A stretch of 52,270 bases of DNA from Acidithiobacillus sp. GTDB taxonomy: Bacteria > Pseudomonadota > Gammaproteobacteria > Acidithiobacillales > Acidithiobacillaceae. The position numbers and the translations under genes are program-made. The stretch spans positions 1 through 52,270 of the forward strand of contig NZ_JAGDVS010000164.1 of assembly GCF_023255755.1 (NCBI RefSeq), in the 5' to 3' direction. Below, in pieces: positions 22,972 to 33,621 of the stretch. Position 1 is the stretch's first letter; the number at the start of each line of letters is the position of its first letter. The notes below the pieces were generated by a model that saw only the letters and a list, made by a program, of their open reading frames with translations, searched no databases and was not told where the DNA came from.

Positions 22972-23002
22972 AAAAAAACGGCCTGGCATTTCTTGCCAAG
23001 CC
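22972..23002 (-). terminator. Rho-independent terminator downstream of tRNA-Val
   Basis: Minus strand GGCTTGGCA-AGAAA-TGCCAGGCC-GTTTTTTT. Confidence 0.75.
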
Positions 23003-23012
23003 ACTGTTTATT

Positions 23013-23087
23013 TGGTGGGCGGTAGTGGGTTCGAACCACTGGCCCCTGCCGTGTGAAGGCAGTGCTCTACCACTGAGCTAACCGCCC
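23013..23087 (-). tRNA. tRNA-Val (CAC)
   Basis: Minus strand GGGCGGTTAGCTCAGTGGTAGAGCACTGCCTTCACACGGCAGG...GGTTCGAACCCACTACCGCCCACCA; cloverleaf with CAC anticodon and encoded CCA. Confidence 0.95.
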
Positions 23088-23250
23088 AAAATGAGTGCCT
23101 CTCATCTGGAGAGGGCACAAAATACCAATCAAAGGCATCAGGGTCAATCATTTTTTGATCTTCTCACACCCATTTTTTCACGTTACACTGCGCTCCGGTC
23201 TTAGCCCATATCGCGCACCCAATGTCCCACCAAAGACGGTTACCTTAGTC

Positions 23251-23904
23251 ATGATGTTCCTGAGACACCTGCCGACGGTGCAGGAACCGCGTCTTTACAT
23301 GGCCTTGGAGCGCACCTACCTGGGCTATTTCAAGCTCCTCTTCGTCTCTATAGGTACCGGCCTGGTCTCTGCACGTCTGGCGATGCTGTTTAAGGCGCTC
23401 CACTACGCCACGCTGGGAGACTTTTTTACTGAAACTTTCTATTGGCTCAGTTGGCCCGCCATCATCCTAATTTTTGTGGTAGGATTTCGTTTTATGTCAG
23501 ACTTGGAACACATCGGAAAAGGACCTCCCGTGGCTGCGAAAGAAATCATTGATCCGCGCATTTATATGGCTGCCGAACGCACCTTCCTGGCTTGGGTGCG
23601 CACAGGCATCGGCCTGATCGCCTTTGGTTTCGTCATTGAGAAGTTCGACTTCTTTCTGGAGCAGCTCTCCCTCATGCTCCATACCAAACTCGTGACGGGA
23701 GCAGGTTTTTCCGGGATGGGCATTGTTTTCATTCTTCTCGGGGTCACCAATCTGGTGATTGGTGGTATCAACTTCATTCGCACGGTCAAAAAAGTAGACG
23801 AAGGTAGTTATCATGTCCACAAATTCCTCTATGGCCTCTACGGAGTCATTCTGCTGAGTATCACCATCGTCCTGGCTGTCATGATCATCCATGTGTCGCC
23901 CTGA
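23251..23904 (+). CDS. DUF202 family membrane protein with internal duplication
   Basis: Two similar blocks: PRLYMALERTYLGYFKLLFVSIGTGL and PRIYMAAERTFLAWVRTGIGLIAFGFVIEKF. Confidence 0.78.
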   Translation: MMFLRHLPTVQEPRLYMALERTYLGYFKLLFVSIGTGLVSARLAMLFKALHYATLGDFFTETFYWLSWPAIILIFVVGFRFMSDLEHIGKGPPVAAKEIIDPRIYMAAERTFLAWVRTGIGLIAFGFVIEKFDFFLEQLSLMLHTKLVTGAGFSGMGIVFILLGVTNLVIGGINFIRTVKKVDEGSYHVHKFLYGLYGVILLSITIVLAVMIIHVSP

Positions 23905-23914
23905 GCAGATATCG

Positions 23915-24487
23915 TTAAGGCATTTGTACAGGCGTCAGGCGATCATCATAAGCCCAGTAGCACGCATGAAATGGATATTTGTCTGATCCCTTTCTCCCGT
24001 TTCTCCAAATGGCTGGCTGATTCTCGCACAAAATTTCGAGGCACCGTGCAACGCGCTTGTCGTAAAGGGCAGGCGGAATGCCCGCATGGCCACCCCAAGC
24101 AACAATGACAGCAGAGCTCGCACCAAGTGTTTCACGAATGGTGGCGTCATTTTGCGGACCTATGACATAGGACTCGCCCCGTTGTCGCAGCACACCGCCT
24201 ACTTCCTTGCTGTCAGTGCCGCGTAAGGCGTAAAGATTCAAAATGTGCAACCCGCCCGCTTGCGGAAATTTGCGCCAGACATACTCTGAGGCCGTGCGTA
24301 CGGTCTTGTCGGCGGCTATTTCGTTCGCGCTGGAAGGATTTTTCAGAAAAACGGCGATCATATCCCCCGCGCGGCCGGAAAACGGGAGGGTAAGCCGGTA
24401 TCGCCAGGTCCTGCAGGGCGAGAACAAGGCCGTGATCCGGGTAGCATCCACGGCGGGCGCATGCTGAACCGTTCTACCAATACGCAA
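23915..24487 (-). CDS. DUF1643 family protein
   Basis: CRTWRYRLTLPF...IAVFLKNPSSANEIAADKTVRTASEYVWRKFPQAGGLHILNLYALRGTDSKEV. Confidence 0.8.
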   Translation of the reverse strand: MRIGRTVQHAPAVDATRITALFSPCRTWRYRLTLPFSGRAGDMIAVFLKNPSSANEIAADKTVRTASEYVWRKFPQAGGLHILNLYALRGTDSKEVGGVLRQRGESYVIGPQNDATIRETLGASSAVIVAWGGHAGIPPALYDKRVARCLEILCENQPAIWRNGRKGSDKYPFHACYWAYDDRLTPVQMP

Positions 24488-24546
24488 CAGATATCTCCTT
24501 CACAGACCGGGATCAAAGCAAGGGGTAACCGACGCGATAACCAACC

Positions 24547-24588
24547 AAAAAAAACAAAAGGGCAAAGAGGATATACCTCAATGCCCTT
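24547..24588 (-). terminator. Rho-independent terminator downstream of tRNA-Arg
   Basis: Minus strand AAGGGCATTGAGGTATATCCTCTTTGCCCTT followed by TTGTTTTTTTT. Confidence 0.75.
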
Positions 24589-24596
24589 GTTTTACA

Positions 24597-24673
24597 TGGT
24601 GCGCTCGGACGGAGTCGAACCGCCGACCTACTGGTTCGTAGCCAGTTGCTCTATCCAGCTGAGCTACGAGCGC
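24597..24673 (-). tRNA. tRNA-Arg (ACG)
   Basis: Minus strand GCGCTCGTAGCTCAGCTGGATAGAGCAACTGGCTACGAACCAGTAGG...GGTTCGACTCCGTCCGAGCGCACCA; anticodon ACG. Confidence 0.95.
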
Positions 24674-24743
24674 GTGGAGGGCGTAATATACCCACAGAAG
24701 GGGGCTCGGTCAATCCTCCGCCCCAACAACCCAACCAGGATCC

Positions 24744-25478
24744 TCAACTACCGCTGGCACCACTCGCCGATGTGCCTTTATCCTTCGCCACTTCCGCTTT
24801 GAGCTTGGCGAGATCATCATCCACACCACTCGTAGCGCGCACGTTATCCAGCTCTTTCTCGATCTGACTACGGCTATCCAAAGGATCATTTAGCGCACCA
24901 GATTCCATCAGCCCATCCATGGCCGCTGCCTTGGCCTCCATGTTCTGAGTACGACCCTGAGCGCGGCGCATGGCATCACCGGCGTCATCCATGCCTTTGC
25001 CAATACCGGTGAGCGACTCGCTGACTTTGACTTCCGCCTGCGCCGCGGTCATCTCACTCTTGGTCACTTCCTTCTGGGTTCTGAACTGCTCGATATGGTC
25101 CCGCAGCTTATTCTCGTAATCGGTCAGCTTCTGCGCCTGGGCGGCGACGGTATCATGCGCTTCCTTGAGGGAAGCGATCTTCTGCAATTCGGACTGCTTC
25201 TGGGCCAATTCAGCGCGCGCCAGATCTTCCCGGTTGGCGCCCAGCGCCATACGGGCATCGGCGTCGGCTTTATCGGACGCTTTCTGCGCCTGCGCCATCT
25301 GGTTTTCCAGAGAGACCCGTTCGGTCACCACATCGGCAAGATGTCTTTTGGTATCCTGCAAATTCGTAACCATCTTCTCATAGGAAAGATCCAGGGCTTC
25401 TGCAGGGTCCTCCGCATTATCGAGAAAATGATTCACCTTGCCTTCCAGTATTTCTGCGGCACGCTTAAAGATCGACAT
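24744..25478 (-). CDS. pspA: PspA/IM30 family protein
   Basis: MSIFKRAAEILEGKVNHFLDNAEDPAEALDLSYEKMVTNLQDTKRHLADVVTERVSLENQ..., long coiled coil. Confidence 0.92.
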   Translation of the reverse strand: MSIFKRAAEILEGKVNHFLDNAEDPAEALDLSYEKMVTNLQDTKRHLADVVTERVSLENQMAQAQKASDKADADARMALGANREDLARAELAQKQSELQKIASLKEAHDTVAAQAQKLTDYENKLRDHIEQFRTQKEVTKSEMTAAQAEVKVSESLTGIGKGMDDAGDAMRRAQGRTQNMEAKAAAMDGLMESGALNDPLDSRSQIEKELDNVRATSGVDDDLAKLKAEVAKDKGTSASGASGS

Positions 25479-25517
25479 CAGATCACTCCTTAGGACAGCA
25501 TCGTGCTGTTCACTGCA

Positions 25518-26342
25518 TCAATCATTCACCGGGATCACCAGTTGCGGACTCAGACCATCGACCAGTGCATCCGCATTCTCCATGGCCTTCACTGCCGTGC
25601 CCACCGCAAAAAACTCAATGACATGCGGCTTCCAGTTGTGACTACCTTCATGCAGTTGCACGCCGGTAATGCCATCAGCCTGGGCCTCCTGGGCCTCATG
25701 CTGCATACGCTCCATGGCCAGCTCACGCGCGTCATACATAGCCTGGGTAAATTGCTCCATTTCGGTATTGCGCCCCACATTGCCCAGAGATTTCAAAAGG
25801 CCCTGATGGGCGACATGATACACACAGGAGCCCATCACCATTTCCATCGGCCGATAGCCCGCCTGTAGTAACATCCAGAAATCCTGCCCGCTGAGATCGC
25901 TGGTGAACGGTTTACCCCCCACCCCCTTAAATCCGGAGGCGCCGCTACGGTGCGCGATAGCCGTACCAATCGCCATAAATTCGAGAATCTCCTGATCCCA
26001 TTCCATGCGTTTGACTTCCAGGCGCACACCAACAATACCATCCGCCTGTAGCAAGGTAGCCTCCTGTTCCATGCGACTCATGGCCAGTTCGCGGGCCTGG
26101 TACATCGCCTGGGACAGCACATCCATCTCCATGTTCTGATTCCAGTTACCATACTGAATACCCATGTGGTAAATGCAGGAACCCACCACCAGCCCTAAAG
26201 GCTCAAAATTGGCCTTACGGACCATAACGAATTCATTGACGGAAAGATCGGAGGTAAATATGCCTTCGTGACTGCCCTGCGAACGCAAGCCTTTCAGACG
26301 TTCGATGGCATGAGGAGCCAGTTGTTCAGCGGTATCAGTCAT
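25518..26342 (-). CDS. Protein with two YbjQ/DUF74-like (heavy-metal-binding domain-like) repeats
   Basis: Internal repeat: [15 protein letters not shown]...[34 protein letters not shown] and [15 protein letters not shown]...[34 protein letters not shown], each followed by EF(M/F)A(I/V)GTA. Confidence 0.75.
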   Translation of the reverse strand: MTDTAEQLAPHAIERLKGLRSQGSHEGIFTSDLSVNEFVMVRKANFEPLGLVVGSCIYHMGIQYGNWNQNMEMDVLSQAMYQARELAMSRMEQEATLLQADGIVGVRLEVKRMEWDQEILEFMAIGTAIAHRSGASGFKGVGGKPFTSDLSGQDFWMLLQAGYRPMEMVMGSCVYHVAHQGLLKSLGNVGRNTEMEQFTQAMYDARELAMERMQHEAQEAQADGITGVQLHEGSHNWKPHVIEFFAVGTAVKAMENADALVDGLSPQLVIPVND

Positions 26343-27316
26343 ATAAGATCCTTTCGTGTCGTGGTGGCACTTTTCAATGGATGGTCAAGGAGTGAAATCA
26401 TCGGAATCAACTCGTGCTGGGGGACATTTTGCGGCAAATAACTGATGGCCGTGCCAATACTGATGTGTCGGCAAAGAAAGCGTTCTGGGTTGTCCTGATC
26501 TCCGGCGACATGGAACATCTGGGTAGTGCTGGTATGGGCCAGTACCGCAGCCGCCATACGCCGTCCATCTTCACGTAAATCGTAGAGAGCACGACGGCGG
26601 ACATTTTCCTGGAATGCCGACAGGTCGGTGATTTCCATATTCCAGTAGCGTGCCGCAAAGGGAGAAGACTGAGCGGCCTGCGCAGCTACGGTACCCATCC
26701 ACGGGCTGTACCAGTCAAAATTGGCACCTATAGCAATACCCACAGGCACCACCCCGTCTTCCAGCAGCCGTACAAACTCCAGTGCCGACACCGTCGCCAC
26801 GACCGGCTCCGCGGACGGTGGCAGACCGCGAATGCGGATGGCCGTGCCGGTAACGCCATAATCCATATCTTCGTGCTCACCATGATGCACCTTCATCCGC
26901 ACATCGACGATGGCATTCGCACCCACGGCCAGCGCCTCCAGGCGCATGCGCTCTACCGCCGTGTGCCAGCCATCATAGTGCCCCTGGGTCCAGGAATAAC
27001 CAAAATGGTACCAGCAGTTGCCGGTCACCATACCAATGGGCTGCACACCGTGGCTGCGCTGTAGCAGCAACTCGGACGCCTTCGCCGTACTGATCCAGGG
27101 CAATCGCCCCTGGCTGGTCTGAAACATGCGGCTTTGAACGAAAGAAGGGAGGCGGTGTTGGCGCAGCGCCAGTTCCCATTCGGAGTAACGCTGCATTTCT
27201 TCGGGGGTTTGTGAGCGAATGCCTTTGCTGGCACTCTGACCGATATTTTCTGCGGCACGCTGGGCATCATGTGCGACTTCCTCGATGCCGTGTTTGATCT
27301 TGTCCCAAATGGACAT
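26339..27316 (-). CDS. Second protein with two YbjQ-like repeats
   Basis: [15 protein letters not shown]...[35 protein letters not shown] and [14 protein letters not shown]...[16 protein letters not shown]...[13 protein letters not shown]. Confidence 0.7.
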   Translation of the reverse strand: MSIWDKIKHGIEEVAHDAQRAAENIGQSASKGIRSQTPEEMQRYSEWELALRQHRLPSFVQSRMFQTSQGRLPWISTAKASELLLQRSHGVQPIGMVTGNCWYHFGYSWTQGHYDGWHTAVERMRLEALAVGANAIVDVRMKVHHGEHEDMDYGVTGTAIRIRGLPPSAEPVVATVSALEFVRLLEDGVVPVGIAIGANFDWYSPWMGTVAAQAAQSSPFAARYWNMEITDLSAFQENVRRRALYDLREDGRRMAAAVLAHTSTTQMFHVAGDQDNPERFLCRHISIGTAISYLPQNVPQHELIPMISLLDHPLKSATTTRKDLI

Positions 27317-27331
27317 AAACCCTCCTTCAGA

Positions 27332-27712
27332 TTACCCCATAAGAAAGTCGTGCAAGGTATTGCTGGCGCCCTGCATTTCGCCGGAGAGATCAGCCAGATC
27401 CGCGACTAAACTTTCCAGCCAGACGGATAACGATAAATCTTCGTGTTTGAGCACTACGCCGCGCACGGTTTTCGCGCGCACGGTGCTGATATGGGCGCCC
27501 TCTTTTTTGAGGATATAGTCGTTATTATTGGTGTGGATAATAATTGACTCAATGTGGCTGGTTTTCGCAAAGAATCCGTCCTTCTTGCGCTCTACCTCCA
27601 CAAAACCCGGCACGTCACCCTCAAGACGCGTCGCCAACCCTTCCACAAAAGCCTTCATGTCTGTTTGTGCCCGCCTGATCCAGGCCATATTTTGCTCAAA
27701 ATCCGTACTCAT
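27332..27712 (-). CDS. Hypothetical protein, part of PspA/YbjQ cluster
   Basis: 126-aa ORF MSTDFEQNMAWIRRAQTDMKAFVEGLATRLEGDVPGFVEVERKKDGFFAK..., co-oriented, 15-nt gap to next gene; family not recognised. Confidence 0.7.
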   Translation of the reverse strand: MSTDFEQNMAWIRRAQTDMKAFVEGLATRLEGDVPGFVEVERKKDGFFAKTSHIESIIIHTNNNDYILKKEGAHISTVRAKTVRGVVLKHEDLSLSVWLESLVADLADLSGEMQGASNTLHDFLMG

Positions 27713-27838
27713 ACAGGGCCTCCCTCCCTAGATTGCCACCAATACACCCGATATGCGGTACCCCACTCATGTTTATAAAAAACGCGCTGCTCATTTGAAA
27801 TGAGACTCTTCGTCTCAACTTTAGTTCGCCAAGCCCGA

Positions 27839-29680
27839 TCACGCACGAACTTTTTGGAGTTCCGGCATATCTTCCACTCCCTCATGCAAGCGCTGCAATT
27901 GCGCGAACTGACGATAAATCGGACAAGAATCCAAAAGCTCCCGGTGATTCCCCACAGCGACCAGCCTTCCCTTATCCAGCACCGCAATACGTGACGCATG
28001 AATAACCGTCGCCAACCGATGTGCCGCAACGAGGGTGGTGCGCTGAGCGGTAAGATTGCCCAGCGCCTCCTGAATAATGCGTTCGTTCTCTGCATCCAGG
28101 GCACTGGTGGCCTCATCCAGGATCAGTACGCGTGGATTACGCAGAATGGCCCGGGCAATGGCAATACGCTGACGTTGCCCGCCCGACAAAGTAACGCCCT
28201 TCTCCCCCACATGGGTCTGCAGCCGCCCCTTCAGACGATCAGAAAATTCATCCACCCGCGCCGCACACACCGCCTCCAGAAGGTCAGCCTCGCTCGCGTC
28301 CGGACGGGCCATCATGATGTTTTCCGCAATACTCATGGAGAAAATCACCGGATGCTGAGGCACCACCGCCAGTTGTTGCCGCAACGAATGGAGCGGCAAG
28401 GTGTTAATATCGACCCCGTCCAGCAAAATGTGGCCCCGACTCGGCTGATAATGGCGCAACAACAGGGAAAATAACGTACTTTTACCAGCACCAGAGGCAC
28501 CCACAAAGGCCATCGTTTCTCCCTCGGCAATGTCGAAAGAGATATTTGCAATCGCGTGGCAATCGCTACGTGACGGATAACTGAAAGATACATCATCCAG
28601 ACGCAGGCGGGCGGGCCTTACCCGCTGCGCCAGCAGTCCGTCGTTCACATGAGGTGGCGCTGCATCCTGTATGGAGGAGACAGGTGCACTTGCCTCCGGC
28701 GTCTCATCCAGCAGGGCCAACAGCCGCTCCGTCGCCCCGGCTAAACGCGCCATGCTGCCCCACAGTTCGCCGAGGGCGGCGAGAGAAGTCGCTGCCATCA
28801 GGGCGTAGAGCAGAAAAGCCGCCAGCACCCCGATCCCCACTTCGTGGCGCAACACGGCCAACCCACCCCAATAGAGCATCACACTGAGCGCCAGGAATAC
28901 GAGCCCGCCGGTCAAAAAGGTGGACCACAATTGCACCATCACCCGGGACCAGACTTGCCCCAGTAACAACCGGATATCGCGCCGATAATGTTCCTCCGTC
29001 TGCGGCTCCAGGGTCAACGCCTGAATCACCCGGATACCATTGACCGACTCTTCCGTATGCGCGCTCAGATCAGCTAGGTAGTCCTGCTCGTTGCGGCTGT
29101 AGCGACGTTGCAGGCGGCCGGATTTCAGGTTGATGAGCACCAGCAGAGGTAAGGCGACCAAGCCGGGGATGATCAGTTGCGGCAGGGTGGCGGCCATCAG
29201 CGTCAGCGCCCCGATCAGGGTAATGCCACTTTGCAGGCTGCGCCCCAGTACCCCGGTCAAGCCAAAACGCAGGATGGTCACATCGCTGCTGAGCCGGGAA
29301 ATGACCTCTCCGGTGCGAAAAACCTCATAAAAAACAGCAGGCAAATGCAAGGCATGACTGAACACCATAGTACGGAGGTCCGCCACCACACCTTGTCCGA
29401 TCCAGGTGGCCAGGGCATCGCGCAGGGCGCGCATGGCGACAGTGAACAGTCCCAATCCCAGCAGGGCGGCACTGATCCACAGCAGCGCCGGGTAGCTGTG
29501 AAATCCCTTATCAAGAATCCAGCGCGCGCCCTGCGGCAGCACCAGCGCACTGGCGGCGCTCAGCAACAGGGCCAGTGCATAGAACAGCAGATACACACGA
29601 CGGGTCAGCAAAAACGGCTTGAGCTTCCACAACACCCAGACATTTCTGTTGACCGGACGTTGCCACGGATTTTGCGCCAC
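27839..29680 (-). CDS. ABC exporter, fused permease/ATPase (MsbA-like)
   Basis: VGASGAGKSTLFSLLLRHYQPSRGHILLDGVDINTLPLHSLRQQLAVVPQHPVIFSMSIAENI, LSGGQRQRIAIARAILRNPRVLILDEATSALDAENE plus six-TM N-terminus. Confidence 0.95.
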   Translation of the reverse strand: MAQNPWQRPVNRNVWVLWKLKPFLLTRRVYLLFYALALLLSAASALVLPQGARWILDKGFHSYPALLWISAALLGLGLFTVAMRALRDALATWIGQGVVADLRTMVFSHALHLPAVFYEVFRTGEVISRLSSDVTILRFGLTGVLGRSLQSGITLIGALTLMAATLPQLIIPGLVALPLLVLINLKSGRLQRRYSRNEQDYLADLSAHTEESVNGIRVIQALTLEPQTEEHYRRDIRLLLGQVWSRVMVQLWSTFLTGGLVFLALSVMLYWGGLAVLRHEVGIGVLAAFLLYALMAATSLAALGELWGSMARLAGATERLLALLDETPEASAPVSSIQDAAPPHVNDGLLAQRVRPARLRLDDVSFSYPSRSDCHAIANISFDIAEGETMAFVGASGAGKSTLFSLLLRHYQPSRGHILLDGVDINTLPLHSLRQQLAVVPQHPVIFSMSIAENIMMARPDASEADLLEAVCAARVDEFSDRLKGRLQTHVGEKGVTLSGGQRQRIAIARAILRNPRVLILDEATSALDAENERIIQEALGNLTAQRTTLVAAHRLATVIHASRIAVLDKGRLVAVGNHRELLDSCPIYRQFAQLQRLHEGVEDMPELQKVRA

Positions 29681-29738
29681 ATATCACCTGACAATACACG
29701 GAGAATGCCTCAGCATACTCCATTCACCCGCCTGGTGC

Positions 29739-32174
29739 TCAGGGTGCTGCCGCCCAGGGCTGTAAACGTTTCAGCCGCAGACTGTTGCTGAGTACAAAAA
29801 TCGAAGACAGTCCCATGGCCACGCCTGCAAGCATCGGGTTGAGCTGAATTCCGAAGGGAATAGCCACACCGGCAGCAACAGGTATCAGCAGAATGTTATA
29901 AAAAAAAGCCCAGAACAGATTACCGCGAATGGTCCGCATGCTTTGGCGTGCCGCCTGAATCGCGGTAATGACCCCCCCCAGATCTCCATGGGTAAGCGTG
30001 ATATCCGCCGCCTCCATCGCGATGTCCGTACCTGAGGCGAGGGCCATGCCCACATCCGCCTGCGCCAGCGCCGGCGAATCGTTGATGCCCTCCCCGACAA
30101 AAACCACTTTGCGGCCCTTTCCCTGTAGTTGACGCACGATCTCCGCCTTATCCTGCGGCAATACCTGCGCATAGATCTCGTCAATCCCCAACTGGCCGCC
30201 AATCACCCGGGCCGCAGCCTCGGCATCGCCCGTCACCATCGCCACCCTTAAGCCCAACGCCCTGAGCGCCCGGACCACCTGGGCAGATTCCGGCCGGACC
30301 ACATCGCTGATCCCCAGCAGTCCCAGCAGGCGGCCATCCCTGGCTACATAGACGATGGTCCTGCCGGTCTGCTGCAAATCGCCCGCAGAAGACTCCGGCA
30401 TAATGATCCCGTGTTCACGCATCCAGGCTAACGTACCTGCAAGCACGATCTCTCCATCCACCCTGCCCTGCACACCCTTCCCCGGGGATGCCATAAAATC
30501 ACGCACTGCCGGGAGATCCAGATGACGCTCGCCCGCAGCCACCAGTACCGCGTGTGCCAGGGGGTGCTCGGAAGCACTCTCCACGGCAGCAGCCATCTGC
30601 AATAAATACCCGGGATCCGTCGCCTCAATCTGCGTCACCGCCGGACGCCCATAGGTCAGGGTCCCGGTCTTATCCAGGCAAACCGTATCCACCGCTGCCA
30701 GAGACTCCAGTGCCTCCCCCTTGCGAAAAAGCACCCCCAGTTCCGCGGCGCGTCCGGTACCGACCATCACCGCCGCCGGGGTCGCCAACCCCATCGCACA
30801 GGGGCAGGCCACCACCAGCACCGCCACCGCCGAGAGCATGGCGAGGGTGATCGCGGGCGGCGGCCCGAACAGCAGCCAGAAGACAAAGCTCAGCAGAGCG
30901 ATAAGGATCACCAGCGGTGTAAAAATTCGCACCACCCGATCCGCCAGGCCTTGAATCGGTAACTTGCCCGTTTGCGCCTGCTCCACCAGCCGGATGATCT
31001 GCGCCAGCACCGTATCCCGGCCCACCGAGGTCGCCCTGATCAGCAGACGCCCCTCGCGGTTCACCGTGCCGCCCACCACCGGATCACCCTGCTTTTTATG
31101 CTCTGGCAGTGGTTCGCCGGTGAGCATAGCTGTGTCCACGTGGGAGTCGCCATCCACGACCACGCCATCCACGGGCAAACGTTCCCCCGGTCTGACCACC
31201 ACCTGATCGCCCAGAACAACGGCGCCGATCGCCACCTGCAACTCCTCGCCGTCGCGCAACACATGGGCCTCCTTTGCCTGCAGACCCAGCAACTGCTTGA
31301 TCGCTGCGGAAGTCCTTCCCTTCGCCAGTTCTTCCAGATATTTACCGAAGAGAACCGCCGCAATCACCACTGCCGCGGAGTCAAAATAGACATGCCGGGC
31401 ACTGGTGGGGAACCAGTCTGGCGCCACGAGGACCAGCATGCTATACAGCCAAGCCGCTCCAGTTCCCGTGGCTACCAAGGAATTCATATCCGGCGACAGA
31501 TGGCGATAGGCGAGAAAACCCGGCCGGAAAAATCGCCGACCAGGACCCGCCAGCACGATCGTCGCCAATCCCGCCTGCACCCAGGCCCAAAACTGCGGAA
31601 AAAGCTCCAGGCGGCCCAGCAGACGATCCAGTGCCGGAACCAGCGCCATGCCCATGGAGAGCAGCAGAATGGGGAGAGCCAGCACCACCGCGATGACGAC
31701 ATCCCGGCGCATGGCGCGGATGACCTGCGCTTTGCGGTCAGCGACGGCCACATCCTCCAGCACCGTGCGCGCCCCATATCCGGCCGCGGTCACTGCGGCG
31801 ATCAAGGTGTTTTGGTCCAGAGTATCCGGCAGATAGCGCAGTGCCGCCCGTTCTGTGGCGAGATTGACCGTCGCCTCCAGCACGCCGGGCAGGCGGCGCA
31901 GACTGCGCTCCACCCTCCCCACGCAGGACGCACAGGTCATCCCTTCGATAACCAGTTCCGTCTCCGCGATCACGGGCGTGTAGCCGCTTTCTGTGATGGC
32001 CGCAGTCAGTGCGTCAGGGGTAATCTGCGTCGGATCGTACTGCACTGTGGCCTGTTCCGTACTCAAATTCACCACCGCGGCCTGCACCCCCGGCAAGCGG
32101 TTCAGGGTGCGCTCCACCCGGCTGCTGCAAGAGGCGCAGGTCATGCCCTCTATTCCAATTTCTACGTTCGCCAT
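29739..32174 (-). CDS. copA: Copper-translocating P1B-type ATPase with two HMA domains
   Basis: GMTCASC twice, CPC motif [38 protein letters not shown]. Confidence 0.93.
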   Translation of the reverse strand: MANVEIGIEGMTCASCSSRVERTLNRLPGVQAAVVNLSTEQATVQYDPTQITPDALTAAITESGYTPVIAETELVIEGMTCASCVGRVERSLRRLPGVLEATVNLATERAALRYLPDTLDQNTLIAAVTAAGYGARTVLEDVAVADRKAQVIRAMRRDVVIAVVLALPILLLSMGMALVPALDRLLGRLELFPQFWAWVQAGLATIVLAGPGRRFFRPGFLAYRHLSPDMNSLVATGTGAAWLYSMLVLVAPDWFPTSARHVYFDSAAVVIAAVLFGKYLEELAKGRTSAAIKQLLGLQAKEAHVLRDGEELQVAIGAVVLGDQVVVRPGERLPVDGVVVDGDSHVDTAMLTGEPLPEHKKQGDPVVGGTVNREGRLLIRATSVGRDTVLAQIIRLVEQAQTGKLPIQGLADRVVRIFTPLVILIALLSFVFWLLFGPPPAITLAMLSAVAVLVVACPCAMGLATPAAVMVGTGRAAELGVLFRKGEALESLAAVDTVCLDKTGTLTYGRPAVTQIEATDPGYLLQMAAAVESASEHPLAHAVLVAAGERHLDLPAVRDFMASPGKGVQGRVDGEIVLAGTLAWMREHGIIMPESSAGDLQQTGRTIVYVARDGRLLGLLGISDVVRPESAQVVRALRALGLRVAMVTGDAEAAARVIGGQLGIDEIYAQVLPQDKAEIVRQLQGKGRKVVFVGEGINDSPALAQADVGMALASGTDIAMEAADITLTHGDLGGVITAIQAARQSMRTIRGNLFWAFFYNILLIPVAAGVAIPFGIQLNPMLAGVAMGLSSIFVLSNSLRLKRLQPWAAAP

Positions 32175-32388
32175 AATCACGTCCCCTGCCTTCCGGCCAC
32201 TCAAGCGGTGTCGACTGGATACATGGTGAAAATCGTACTCTTCTAGTCGATTGTAATGTCAATCCTTCACATCCCACATCCCGGCAAATACCTGCCTCGC
32301 GCAAAATAGTTGATTTTAGTCGAAGGATGCTTATCATTTGCGCTCTTGCGCGCATTTTCCGCGCCCGATGAAATTGCTCCTGGAGTTG

Positions 32389-33576
32389 ATGATTGTGGAT
32401 ATCCGCCTTTCCCGCCGCGTGAATGCGGTGCGCCCCTCCCCCACCCTTGCGGTCACTGCCCGTGCCCAGCAACTGCGCCGCGAAGGGAAGGATATTGTCA
32501 GTCTGGGTGCTGGGGAACCGGACTTCGACACCCCGGAGTACATCAAGGAAGCGGCCATCGCCGCCATCCGGCAGGGCTTCACCAAATACACCGCCGTCGG
32601 CGGCACGCCGGAGCTGAAAGCCGCCATCATCGGCAAATTCGCGCACGACAACCATCTGTCATACCGCCCCGATGAAATTCTTGTTTCCGTCGGCGGCAAG
32701 CAAAGCTTCTTCAATCTTTGTCAGGCCCTTCTGGATGCGGGTGATGAAGTCATCATTCCCGCGCCCTACTGGGTGTCTTATCCGGACATCGTGCTACTGG
32801 CGGAAGCACGGCCTGTCATCATCGATACCGACGCCAGCCAGCGTTTCAAGATCAGTCCGGAGCAACTGGATGAGGCGATTACCCCCAACACCCGCCTGCT
32901 GGTCATCAACAGCCCCTCCAACCCCTCCGGCGTGGCCTACAGCCGCCCGGAACTGGAAGCCCTGGGCGAGGTACTTCGCCGTCATCCGCATATCCTCATC
33001 GCCAGCGATGACATGTATGAGAAAATCCGTTTCTACGATGAAGACTTTGTCAATATCGCCAATGCCTGCCCGGATCTGACCCCGCGCTGCATCGTCATGA
33101 ATGGCGTGTCCAAGGCCTATGCCATGACCGGGTGGCGCATCGGCTACTGCGCCGGCCCCAAAGCGCTGATCACCGCAATGAATACGGTACAGTCCCAGAG
33201 CACCTCCAATCCCACCTCCATCGCCCAGGTGGCCGCCCAGGCAGCGCTGGAAGGTGGCGACAGCGCCATCCACGAAATGGTGCATGCCTTCAAGCGGCGC
33301 CACCAATACGTCTACGACCGCCTGAAAGCGCTGCCCGGCGTTGCTGCCATGCCCTCCGATGGTACCTTTTACAGCTTTCCGGGATTCCGCGAAGTCATGG
33401 CGGCGAAAAGTCTGCGTGACGATCTTGCCCTGGCTGAAGCCTTGCTGGAGGCCGGAGTGGCAGTAGTACCGGGCTCAGCCTTCGGCACGCCTGGCCATAT
33501 CCGCCTGTCCTTCGCGACCAGCGATAAGAATCTGGAGATGGCCCTGGACCGCATCAGCGCTTTTATCAACGCCTAG
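32389..33576 (+). CDS. Aspartate aminotransferase family (class I/II PLP)
   Basis: IVSLGAGEPDFDTPEYIKEAAIAAIRQGFTKYTAVGGTPELK, NSPSNPSGVAY, VMNGVSKAYAMTGWRIGYCAGP. Alternate start at 32368. Confidence 0.94.
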   Translation: MIVDIRLSRRVNAVRPSPTLAVTARAQQLRREGKDIVSLGAGEPDFDTPEYIKEAAIAAIRQGFTKYTAVGGTPELKAAIIGKFAHDNHLSYRPDEILVSVGGKQSFFNLCQALLDAGDEVIIPAPYWVSYPDIVLLAEARPVIIDTDASQRFKISPEQLDEAITPNTRLLVINSPSNPSGVAYSRPELEALGEVLRRHPHILIASDDMYEKIRFYDEDFVNIANACPDLTPRCIVMNGVSKAYAMTGWRIGYCAGPKALITAMNTVQSQSTSNPTSIAQVAAQAALEGGDSAIHEMVHAFKRRHQYVYDRLKALPGVAAMPSDGTFYSFPGFREVMAAKSLRDDLALAEALLEAGVAVVPGSAFGTPGHIRLSFATSDKNLEMALDRISAFINA

Positions 33577-33621
33577 ACCGCCCCGAGAACCGGGATCGCG
33601 TTACCGCAGGATCAACCCCGC

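Noticed and set aside
30972-32246. 424-aa plus-strand ORF opposite copA
   Set aside because: His/Gln/Arg-rich shadow ORF of a conserved P-type ATPase; no domain signal.
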